From NCBI RefSeq assembly GCF_905220415.1, contig NC_059551.1, forward strand, positions 8,628,001 through 8,692,000: a stretch of 64,000 bases of DNA. The letters are read 5' to 3'. This document shows, piece by piece, positions 12,866-22,857 of the stretch. The translations under genes were made by a program, and so were the position numbers. How positions within the stretch are numbered: the stretch's first letter is position 1; each line of letters begins with the position of its first letter. Source of the stretch: Colias croceus. Its lineage: Eukaryota; Arthropoda; Insecta; Lepidoptera; Pieridae. The notes beneath the pieces are model-generated. The model was not told the origin of the DNA, searched no databases, and saw only the letters and a program-made list of their open reading frames with translations.

Positions 12866-13828
12866 CTCACCTGCATAAAGTTTCTGAAATGAATCGAAAG
12901 TCGTATTTTTTATTAATACATATTAATAAATAATAATTTATTATTTATTATAAATAACTAATAATTATTTATTAATAATATGATTACAATACTATATTAA
13001 CTTATCTTCGAAAATTAGTTAGATATCATTTAAATATGAATCTCTTTTAGTTCTCGTTTCTGAAGTTTCAATGTTCTTTTGTTGTGTACCATTTTCAAAA
13101 AAACAATATTGAAACAATATTATTAAAAAATCGGCGCGCGGCACAGCAATTTGAGCATGGTCTACTCGTCTCAACGGAGCGATAGCGTCTGATGTATGAA
13201 ATAGAATTATGTTTTTAGCTCCCGGAACGTGCGATGCAAGATGATTTCTTGCGTAATTAAAAATATAGTAAGCGCCAAAAGTGTTTTATCGTGATTAAAC
13301 CAAAACTATAAGTAATTACAAAAAAGTGGTCGGACAAAGTTCTCACAAATGTTTCAATATAATTGTTTATGAAAAAAAGAACATAATAGGCATTACCATG
13401 TCAAGTAAAAAACTTAAAAGTGTGAAATTTAGAGGTAACTTCGTGAATTTTTTCTATCGAGTCAATTTCAATATTTTATGTTTTTGATCTGACAGTATAA
13501 TCGAAAATATCATCAAGTTTTACATATATTTTATTTTTTATATTTGGTCTTGAATATTACACGTATCAACTAAATGTTGATTGGTGATTTGACTTTATTC
13601 GCGTTCTTAATATTAACCGAACAAATACACAAGGCATTAGTACTATACAAATAGGTAACGGATCGACACCTACACTATATGCCGTGTAAACATTTTGACC
13701 TCCCGAAATGTTCCCAGGGCGGACAAATTAGATGAATAAATATTTAGTGGAAATTGGATATTTGTAATTCGTGAGTCAAGTATAGGTAATTGAGAGGCAC
13801 TGTCTTTAATATGAGTTCTAGTTAAATA
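12866..13828. other. Gene-free AT-rich sequence
   Basis: Very AT-rich; nothing supportable. Confidence 0.55.
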
Positions 13829-13947
13829 TCTATACATATAATAAATCTGTAGAAGGGTCAATTCTGTACATTGAAAATATTAAAAAAATAAATAGCAGGG
13901 GGTGTTACTGGATCGATACCAAACCCAAATATGTGATTAAAAAAATT

Positions 13948-13950
<3 letters not shown>

Positions 13951-14000
<50 letters not shown>
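13951..14000 (+). repeat. GTCT tetranucleotide microsatellite
   Basis: About 12 perfect GTCT units inside the family-B Helitron. The other family-B copies keep only 4-6 units, so this locus has expanded. Confidence 0.95.
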
Positions 14001-14263
14001 ATGTGAAGACATCACGTGAAAACTACCGGTTCGATTTCGATGAAACTTGGTATAATTATACCTTATTATCCTGGGCGTAAAATAGGATACTTTTTATCCT
14101 GAAAAAATACGTAGAAAAAAAAATAATCTTAATTTTTCAGTTTTATCCATAGACGTAGTTCCGTAGAACCGCGAACACACGTTGCATATTATTATAAGCC
14201 TAGCCGTATTTGGGTCCAATAGATATGTATTTATAAGATATCATTTTCAGAGTTACTCAAAAT

Positions 14264-15062
14264 TAGGGATTGCAATCCGGAAAAACGGATCCGGTAATCC
14301 GCCGGATCCGGCATCATTTAATGGTTACCGGATCCGGTACCAATATACCGGATCCGGTGCTAGCAGTTTGTGCGAAAATAATATAGCTGATGTTGCATGA
14401 GTAGGTACTTTAACTGCGTTGTGCGTAGTGTTCATGCGTGCGAGTCGTTCGTCGCCGATCGTCGTCGTCGTTGATCTATCTGTGAAAGCGAAATCTATAA
14501 AGAATGAGCTACTCGTTACGTCGTAAAATTATTACTAGTTTCCTACAGTACTTAGTTGTTTTCTTGTTGTCTATTTGTCTTAATATTGGTTAGGAAACAA
14601 GTAGATAACTGCATTAAAAACAACCGACTTCAAACTTGCACTTGCAACATTTACAAATACAGACAAAAATGCTCATAAAATAAAAACTACTGTGCCTATC
14701 CGAATAAAATTTTTATGGGACCAATTCGACACCATCCCGCATCGAAAAAAATCACGATAATCGGTTCAGAAACCTCGGAGTAATCGGTGTATATACATAA
14801 AAAAAACATACCGGCCGAATTGATAACCTCCTCCTTTTTTTGAAGTCGGTTAATAAAGTCAATTTTATATATTTGTGATTTATTTTTTATAAACTACCTA
14901 CATATAAGTGCAGTGACACTTGATTAACTCACTTATTTTGTATAAAAAGCGAAAATCATCTTGATTTAATCAATCCGGTCGGATCCGGCCGGATCCGGCT
15001 GGATTGATGGGAATCCGGTCGTATCCGGCCGGACTGAAAATGACGCCGGATTGCAATCCCTA
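14264..15062. mobile_element. 799-bp non-autonomous hAT element
   Basis: The terminal inverted repeats are TAGGGATTGCAATCCGG and its complement. Flanking CTCAAAAT (14,256-14,263 and 15,063-15,070) is an exact 8-bp target duplication, diagnostic of the hAT superfamily. Both subterminal regions are packed with CCGGATCCGG-type motifs, likely transposase-binding repeats. No transposase frame survives. The uninterrupted family-B Helitron at 61,413 preserves the empty site with a single ACTCAAAAT in the reverse orientation. Confidence 0.92.
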
Positions 15063-15379
15063 CTCAAAATGGAGAAAATATAAACCATCCACGCGAAGAC
15101 CGACATCCGCGCGGACGGAGTCGCGGGCGGAAGCTAGTATAACATATTTCTAATAATTGAACATAAGTAACTCAAAAAGAGGATAACGCAAAAAAAACTA
15201 CGAATGCAATGTAACTAGTTACTTATTGTGCTTTAGAATTCATTAATAAATTATCATATATATATAAAGCTACACTACCACTCACTCACTGACTGACTGA
15301 CATCGGGTTTCTCGGAAACTACGGGGAAAGTTGGGGGGATTTCGACGTGATCGTGTAGAGGTGCTCCCAGTGACCACCG

Positions 15380-16640
15380 GAAAAATATAGCGATCTCGAT
15401 CATCTTCGAAAACCAAGTGGACCCCTGGAGGTGCGCAAAAACGGTGGTACCTGGAGGGGGGGTGTCTGAACAAAAAATGCTCAGAACTGGTGGCGATTAC
15501 CAGGGGAGGTGGAAAAATGGGGATTTTCGCGAAAACAAGATGGCCGCCGTACTTTGCCAAAATCGCCGTTTATGAATCCTTACGTCTCAAATTTGGCACA
15601 CGTGTTCTGTTCGAGCCGGCGAATCGATCGGTGCCCCGTTCGAGTGGCTCCGGGCCCCAGTTTCCAACTTTCATACAACGTAAAATCCAACGGCCCGCGG
15701 AAACGGTGCGAGTTGGGTGGGGGGTCCCGGAACTAAAAATGATCACCACCCTGGGACGCTACCAGGGAGCCATAGTGGGTCGCTCGATTTTGGAATTTTT
15801 CCATTTTTGGCGCAAACATAAAAACGTAAATTTAGACGAGGTGGCGCGTCGCGGAAATACACTCACACCATGTTCGTACTCGCCCAGCTCCCAGGATATC
15901 CAGAAAAATCCGAAATCTTAAACTTTCCCACATCTCGCGAAGACGGTCAACGGCCCGCGCAAACGGTAGCAGCTGCATCTGGGGTGCTCAAACTAAACTT
16001 GTAGTAGACCTCGAGCAATTACCACAGATAGTGAAAAAAATTCAAAATGGCGGAAAAAATGGCCGCCGCCATACAAATTCTAAAACGGCCATCGCTGGTC
16101 CGATCACGCTGAAACTTGGCACAGGGGCTTTAATCGAGTCGCATATTAAGTTGGCATACTCATAATCGAGTTTCCATCGCTGGTTTCCGAGTTTCATACA
16201 ACGCAAAATTCGACGGCTCTCTGAAACGGCGCGAGATAGGTGGGGGGTGTAGAACTAAAAAATGATCAGGAAGATGGGGTGCTACCAGGGCAATCGAGAA
16301 ATTTCAAATTGGACGCAATTTTTTTTCAAAAAATGGCCAATTTTTCAAAGCAAGATGGTGGCGCCGGTTCCGTCACGATCGGTCTGAAAATTGACTTCTG
16401 TGCTCTGATTGGTCAGATTTACAAAACTGCATACTCAGAATTTCTCTCCGACCCCCGGTTTCCATTTTCCATACATCACGAAATTCAACGGCTCTCTGTA
16501 CTGGTGGCACTTAGGTTGGGGTCACCAAGGTAAAAAATGTTTAAAAACTTGGTCAGCTTCCAGGCACATAACATTTTTTGCTAAAAAGCGAAATTTTTTT
16601 TTTTCGAAAATTTTGTATGGAAATTTCCATAGTAGGAAGG
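15380..16640 (+). repeat. Diverged tandem array, unit ~255-275 bp
   Basis: A recurring block (CATACAACG-type start, AA..CAACGGCCC, a GGTGGGG region, then a gene-disrupting CAAGATGGC-type segment) is anchored at about 15,671, 15,925, 16,195 and 16,470, with a partial unit before the first. Units are strongly diverged from one another, so the array is old. It is the first of three zones in the composite Helitron. Confidence 0.7.
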
Positions 16641-16751
16641 GTAATTGAATAGCATCGGCAAAAGACGGCACCGCGGGCTGCTTGCTGCCCGCGCACCGCG
16701 CAACTTCGAGGGTTGACAGCCTCCCGGAGTAGAAAATATTTATTAACTTTT

Positions 16752-17500
16752 GAACTACCGCACGAGCCAAGCGAGCGAAGCGAGCGAGTCACGGCAGCGG
16801 CCAGCGTAAATATTCAAATAGGTAGCGAGGAGCGAAGCGACGAGCGTGTTAGGTTAACTTTTGAACTACTTACCGCACGAGCCAAGCGAGCGAAGCGAGC
16901 GAGTCGCGTCAACGGCCGGCCTAAATATTCAAATAGGTAGCGAGGAGCGAAGCGACGAGCGTGTTAGGTTAACTTATGAACTACCTACCGCATGAGCCAA
17001 GCGAGCGAAGCGAGCGAGTTGCGGCAGCGGCCGGCCTAAATATTCAAATAGGTAGCGAGGAGCGAAGCGACGAGCGTGTTAGGTTAACTCTTGAACAGTT
17101 TATTATGAAAAGTCACTGCCCGCTATCAATAAGACGTTTCAAAAATTTTACCAATATTTGAATAAGTAATTTATAAGCAGTTTAGGTAGCGAGGAGCGAA
17201 GCGACGAGCGTGTAAGGTTAACTTTTGAACTATCACACGAGCCATGCGAGCGAAGCGAGCGAGTCACGGCAGCGGCCGGCCTAAATATTCAAATAGGTAG
17301 CGAGGAGCGAAGCGACGAGCGTGTTAGGTTAACTTTTGAACTACCTATCGCACGAGCCAAGCGAGCGAAGCGAGCGAGTCGCGGCAGCGGCCGGCCTAAA
17401 TATTCAAATAGGTAGCGAGGAGCGAAGCGACGAGCGTGTTAGGTTAACTCTTGAACAGTTTATTATGAAAAGTCACTGCCCGCTATCGATAAGACGTTTC
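16752..17500 (+). repeat. GC-rich tandem array, unit ~116 bp, with higher-order period ~360 bp
   Basis: Units contain GGTAGCGAGGAGCGAAGCG, a GTTAGGTTAACT block and CGAGCGAAGCGAGCGAGT, spaced about 116 bp. An additional block (TATTATGAAAAGTCACTGCC) recurs at 17,099 and 17,459, giving a ~360-bp higher-order period. Adjacent copies are close to identical, so this zone is much younger than the one before it. Confidence 0.85.
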
Positions 17501-17534
17501 AAAAATTTAACAATATTTGAATAAGTAATTTATA

Positions 17535-18260
17535 AGCAGTTTCGACTGAGTGTAGAATCGCTGTTAGCAGATGTTTACAAATGGAAAGGAAATTCGAATG
17601 CATTTTCAAATGACTGAAGATTTCTGCCCTGGGATGAGCCGCGAGCTGCTTGCAGCTCGCGCACCACGCACCCTCGAAGGTGGACAGCCCCCCGGAATAG
17701 AAAATATTTGAATGGGGAATTTATAAGCATTACCGACTGACTGTAGAATCGCTGTTAGGAGATGTAACAAATGGATAGGAAATTCGAATGCATTTTCAAA
17801 TGACTGAAGATTTCTGCCCTGGGATGCTTCGCGGGCTGCTTGCAGCCCGCGCACTACGCTCCCTCGAAGGTGGACAGCCTCCCGGAGTGTAAAATACTTG
17901 AATGGGGAATTTATAATCATTAACGACTGACTGTAGAATCGCTGTTAGCAGATAAAAGCAAATTGACGGGGAATTTTAATGCATTTTCAAATGACTGAAG
18001 ATTTCTGTCCTGGGATGCTTCGCGGGCTGCAAGCAGCCCGCGCACTACGCTCTCTCGAAGGTGGACAGCCTCCCGGAGTGGAAAATACTTGAATGGGGAA
18101 TTTATAAGCAATACCGACTGACTGTGAGATCGCTGTTAGCAGAAAATTACAAATGGACTGGGAATTCTAACACATTTTCTAATGACTGCCCTATTGCTTC
18201 AACCCAGGGGCAAAAGGGGCTCGCGGGCTGCTTGCAGCCCGCGCACAACGCACCAGCTAG
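17535..18260 (+). repeat. Four ~190-bp units each ending in a Helitron-like hairpin
   Basis: Units start near 17,535, 17,729, 17,923 and 18,107. Each contains a perfect 9-bp-stem hairpin, at 17,641, 17,831, 18,022 and 18,223, followed by GCAC and ACGC. The first has GCGAGCTGC paired with GCAGCTCGC where the others have GCGGGCTGC/GCAGCCCGC, so both arms changed together. The last unit runs into the CTAG terminus. Confidence 0.85.
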
Positions 18261-19687
18261 TTTTTATATATCATTCAAATAAAAACCGTAGAGGTGTCGA
18301 GACAACCTTTTTATTAAGTACGTAGCCTTAAGTTTTGTGAAAATAGTAACTCTTATAAAAAAAGTATTTGCAACGAAGCCCCTCCTAACTTTCCCAGCCA
18401 CCATTCATCAAATCAAACTTCCAAATGTTTGTAGTTTGTATTGTAAACAAAAACGCGATCTTTACCTCATAGTACGAACAAATAAGTTAAGTGGGTACAG
18501 GGTAACCCTTCCGTGGGAACCTCTGACCGATGAACAGTAATTGCCAGCACCTCGCGATGACGAGCATGAATGTGTTGACAAATTTCACAGTCAATATAAT
18601 GTCATACGTGTCATGTTGACGTGTAGTGACATAAGCATTTATTGTCTGTGCTTTTGATTTTGTTATCTGTGCATGTTTGCGTTTCGAATTATTATTGAGG
18701 TGTTATTGAGGATACTTCAGTATTTTATATTGATTGAGTATGATATTGTAACAGATGTATGCTTCTGCTGAAATCATTTTACCTACCTTTCTTGATATTA
18801 CTGCGTTTATAATAAGTATTTATTTGTACAAACCTAAGACTTATAAAACATAAATATTCAAACATTCGGTTACCATATAATTGTTGATTTAAAATTCAAC
18901 TAATCAAATCTCGTACCGCCGACACATAAAGAAACATATTTGTAATTTTGTCATTTACATTTTAAGCATATTCAGTTGAACAGATGATAAAAAAGTTAAT
19001 AATGGGTGAGGAAATGGGTTTGGGATCAGAGCCTCTAATTAGGCCGCGGCGGGAAGCGTAGACGCCGATTGATTTGACCGCTGTCATTTCGAATTTATTG
19101 CTTTTTTATTATTTTAGACGAAAGAAACGTATGGATTGAATCTTGCCATAGATTTAAGATTATACAAAGATTTTTTTTTCATTTTGCATTATCCTTTAGT
19201 TTATGACATTCTAACTTCCCTTAATTTTTGATGAAGCTTTTGAACGATTTATATCTAATTTCCTTCCATTTTATATGCAGCTTTTGCACGACTTATGAGC
19301 TAAGACTTTCTCGAATCAATGTGAGTGGGTTTAAAAGTCTATTTGTTAAAAAAATGCAATTGTACACCTATAAATCTACCAGTGCGTGTTAATGGGCGGA
19401 GATCGCTTAAAGTCAAGAGATCCGCATACCGATTTGTTTGCAGTTTGCACTACTTTCGAATCTATCCGTGATAGGAAGAAAGAAAATACGTTTAATCACA
19501 AATACTTAATTACAATTTTTCACTTATAACTAATTACACTTTTGAGAATAATACACATTAATAATATCGATTATCGATTACCTACTTATTTCTTGGAGTT
19601 GAAATCTGTTAAAGCATTTCATTGCGCTTTGAATAATTATAAGTAAAGTTATAATATGTATGTTTTATTGAATTTAATAAAATAGTA
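18261..19687. other. Gene-free sequence
   Basis: No supportable gene. Patches near 18,540-18,620, 19,010-19,100 and 19,380-19,440 are less AT-rich than their surroundings and could be regulatory, but I recognise no site. Confidence 0.5.
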
Positions 19688-19846
19688 TAAGAGCTAGCGC
19701 GCAAGAGCAACTTTTGTCTCCGCAACTATTTTGTCTCTCCCATCAACTCTATGGGCAGTGCGCGTACTTTCTTACTAGCCCATTGAGTTGATGGGAGAGA
19801 CAAAATAGTTGCGGAGACAAAAGTTGCTCTTGCGCGCTAGCTCTTA
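19688..19846. repeat. 159-bp foldback element with 62-bp perfect arms
   Basis: Arms 19,688-19,749 and 19,785-19,846 are exact reverse complements, from TAAGAGCTAGCGCGC to CCATCAACTC. With one mismatch the pairing extends about seven more bases into the loop. An 11-bp direct repeat GAATTTAATAA occurs at 19,670-19,680 and 19,847-19,857, possibly a target duplication, though seven bases separate the left copy from the arm. No coding content. Confidence 0.92.
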
Positions 19847-20594
19847 GAATTTAATAATGTTATAATAGTTATAAAAATAAAATAAACAAATGGCATATCC
19901 ATATTATGAAACAACACGCCAACCCGTGCGCTGCGCTTTTGACAGATGATTTAAACAACCTAACCCCAACGATGATCGATTTTTTTTTCTAATTTTATAA
20001 CTCATAAACATCACCTGTTTAACCTGCATAATGCAATGCAATTTTATTCTGTTAAATATTTTTTGTGGTGGAATGGGGGCTGACCGGGTAGGTACAGGTG
20101 TCCGCTTGCGGCGAAGAGAATTTAGAAACAAAACAATATAACAATAAAAAATTCGTAATCTTAGTAATAGAAATGACTGACGCCTGTTATTCTTTCTATG
20201 TTTATCTAAGTAACGATTTTTTTCAAAACGCGATACCTACGTCCTACGACTTCAAGAGAAATGTGCAAAAACTTTATTTAATCACTAGCTTCCGCTCGCG
20301 ACTCCGTCCGCGCGGAAAAATTAAGAAAAATTAAGACTTATTTTTTTTCTACGTATTTTTCCGGGATAAAAAGTATCCTATTTTATGCCCAGGATAATAA
20401 GGTATAATTATACCAAGTTTCATCGAAATCGAACCGTTAGTTTTCACGTGATGCCTTCACATACAGACAGACAGACAGACAAAAAATTTTTTAATCACAT
20501 ATTTGGGTTTGGTATCGATCCAGTAACACCCCCTGCTATTTATTTTTTCAATATTTTCAATGTACAGAATTGACCCTTCTACAGATTTATTATA

Positions 20595-22845
20595 TCGCAC
20601 ATCCGGAGAAATAACGTCATAAATGTCATAAACCACTTTTTACAGGGCAGAGATTTAAAAGTTTGCTTTGTTATTCATGGACCCAGTTTATACATAAGAA
20701 AAATTATTTAATTGATTATGTTGGTGAATATATTCAACTTTGAATATATAGCATTTTCAAGGAGGCTGAAATAACTAGATAAGACTTATTTTACTTTTTT
20801 TAAGGATGGTACTACATTTATGACATTATGGCCCTGGGATTCAAAGTATACTAAATCTATTATGTCAAATTTGGTAGGTAGGTAAGAAAAAAATATCACT
20901 TCTACAGAGAAAAAATCTTTATTGTAACATTTAAATTAATTTGGAATAACGGCGTTGGTGTATTAAGTCTATCAAACCTGATATTTTTGTGTTGGTGACG
21001 ATTTACGCGAAGTTTGTTTTAATTTCTAGTAGATATTATTTAAATCGTGGAGGTATCACCTCCTGATCCACCTGATCCCCCTCCCCCTCCTGAGACTATG
21101 AGTGATGATGTGCCCCTCCAAGGCCAAAACGTCATCTTGACCAGGATGTTGGTGATGATAAGATATAGAAGCAAGACAAAGAAATCTTCTCTAAGCGACT
21201 GTCCTTACTCTATTTCCATAGATACCGTTTATAAGCATCCCTTTCTAGAACGCCCTTTTCGACAGTATTCTGTAACTGACTGGACCTTACATTGTACATT
21301 GCAGTTAGATAGAAAATGACCCCACTTCTGGCACCTTGATCCGGGCCATCAAAATCGGTCAACTACTTGTAAGAAATGGCATCAAAAATATTTGCAGATT
21401 GCATTAAGAAAATCGGCCGCAATAGGGTTGCTATCGAATTTTAAGTGGTGAAGATGCTAATGTGTTTATTAGTCATCCAATATTGGCCCAGCACAACCTG
21501 AGCACAATTATCCCCTTATACAATTATTCACGGAAGGGCATTGTAAGAGGAGTGCCCGCTGAAATTTCTATGCAGGAATTTGTTGCCAATTTGGAAATCC
21601 CTGCGGGCTTTGGGTATATCTTAAAAGCACGTAAGTTAAATAGAAAACATCGTATGACGGTGAGCACTGAATGGATTCCCCCAAACTCCCTGGTCCTCAC
21701 ATTCCTAGGGCAGAAGCTGCCTGAAAAGGTCTTCCTTTACAAATCATCCTTAACAGTAGAGCTTTATAGACTGCCAACAATCCAGTGCCTGAAATGCTGT
21801 AGGTATGGCCACATTAAAAACCAGTGTAGGTCGAACCTCCGATGTTTTAAATGAACACGAGAGCCTACAAGAAGCCATACATGCCGAACCTATTATTTTA
21901 GCTCTCATAATTTTGCCACTTTTTACTGAAACATATTCTTTGCCCGAGACTCTTAGTTGTTTCGCTATCTATTTTACCTTTTTTCAGTGTCGAAGTCGTT
22001 TCTTTTCGAAGATTGTTTGGGGTTTCCTTCTCACTTGTACTATTTACAGTTTCAGAAATTGAAACTTATTCTACAGAAGGTCTATTGACAGGGTTTGCAG
22101 TAGATTCTACTTCTGAATCTTCGCTAGATGAAGAAGAATCAGAACTTGAACTTCTAGAGGAACTAGAGCTTGAAGATTTAGTAGGCCGATATTCATCAGG
22201 CAAAAAATCCCCGCTGCGAGTACTCTCACCTTTAAAAGTATTGTAAATAAAAATTAAAACGAAATTATGTAATTATATAACACGTATTGAAAAGTAGTAT
22301 GTATAACTGTCATAAATCGTTATATAGCTGAACATTCAATTTTGGGACGGTTTTGTCACAACTGTACATAAAATAACTACATTACATTAAGCCACATAGC
22401 TGAATATCCAATAGTTTGGTGCGTTATTGTCATAATTGTTTTATACCGTACAGTTATGACATATTTAGCCACTAAAATCAAATAACTAATCAATAAATCG
22501 AGAGCGGTTTTGTCACAATTGTTTAGAAAAATACAGTTGTGACAATTTATTAAACTAAAACTACCAAAAGCTTATTTAGTAAATGTCATAATTACCTTAT
22601 GTGACAACGCAGCTCCAAACTCATTTACTCCGCTCGGATGGCCGGACGCAACTGACTAATAAGACATCGTGCCGCCAGAATGGGCCAATAACATGTCAAA
22701 ACCGCGACGTCATAAGCGACCTCTCGTGAAGGATATTAAAATTAAAATTATTCCCTGAATACTAAACCATAAAAGGGAACGTTTTTGACATAAAACTCAT
22801 TTTTACAAAAAATGCAGTTGTGACGTTATTTCTCCGGATGTGCGA
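20595..22845. mobile_element. 2.25-kb TA-flanked DNA transposon derivative
   Basis: Ends TCGCACATCCGGAGAAATAA and its reverse complement (about 25 bp) are flanked by TA. The right third carries repeated motifs of the type TTTTGTCACAACTGT in both orientations (near 22,350, 22,430, 22,510, 22,540, 22,812). A Ser- and acidic-rich frame on the - strand (~22,070-22,250) could be a scrap of an element-encoded protein. The left half contains LINE ORF1 remnants. No intact transposase. Confidence 0.75.
21040..21885 (+). pseudogene. LINE ORF1 (gag-like) remnant with zinc knuckle
   Basis: The frames at 21,047-21,319 and 21,462-21,854, joined by at least one frameshift and a stop, resemble ORF1 of Jockey/CR1-like non-LTR retrotransposons. 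Visible features are a proline-rich start, a GIVRGVP segment, a basic ARKLNRKH segment and a CCHC-type knuckle (CLKC..YGH...C) at the C-terminus. No endonuclease or reverse transcriptase follows, so this is a truncated, dead copy nested in the TA-flanked element. Confidence 0.7.
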
Positions 22846-22857
22846 TATGTATATAGA

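Larger units (their letters stand above)
13829..15137 (+). mobile_element. Non-autonomous Helitron, family B, split by a hAT insertion
   Basis: The 5' end is A|TCTATACATATAATAAATC and the 3' end is GTCGCGGGCGGAAG followed by CTAG|T. Copies in the other orientation lie at 61,413-61,890 (intact, 478 bp) and 20,285-22,857 (interrupted). Without the 799-bp hAT at 14,264-15,062 and one target copy, this Helitron is about 502 bp. It carries a long GTCT microsatellite in the same place where the other copies carry an AGAC run. Confidence 0.8.
15254..18260 (+). mobile_element. 3.0-kb composite non-autonomous Helitron
   Basis: The 5' boundary is A|TCATATATATATAAAGC and the 3' boundary is the hairpin GCGGGCTGC-TT-GCAGCCCGC (18,223-18,242) followed after 14 nt by CTAG|T at 18,257-18,260. 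Between them lie three successive tandem-repeat zones and no Rep/helicase coding sequence. Frames of up to 143 codons here are open only because the repeats are GC-rich. The single-element interpretation rests on the matched termini; independent stacking of two or more elements is the alternative. Confidence 0.65.
20285..22857 (-). mobile_element. Family-B Helitron split by a TA-flanked element
   Basis: It begins with CTAG at 20,285-20,288. Its body matches the 61,413 copy but lacks part of the CTAG-proximal third. It is interrupted after TTTATTATA by the element at 20,595 and resumes with TATGTATATAGA|T ending at 22,857. Compared with the intact copy, the join restores TTATTATATGTATA, so the break is an insertion. 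Confidence 0.8.

Noticed and set aside
13951..14000. CRISPR-like or regulatory array
   Set aside because: It is a plain GTCT microsatellite without spacers, in a eukaryotic Helitron.
15490..15921. 143-codon open frame on the + strand
   Set aside because: It lies wholly in the diverged tandem array of the composite Helitron, has no domain, and stays open only because the repeat is GC-rich.
16713..17524. Several frames encoding repeated SERSERVAAA-type peptides
   Set aside because: They are translations of the 116-bp GC-rich tandem repeat; the repeats, not a protein, are the conserved unit.
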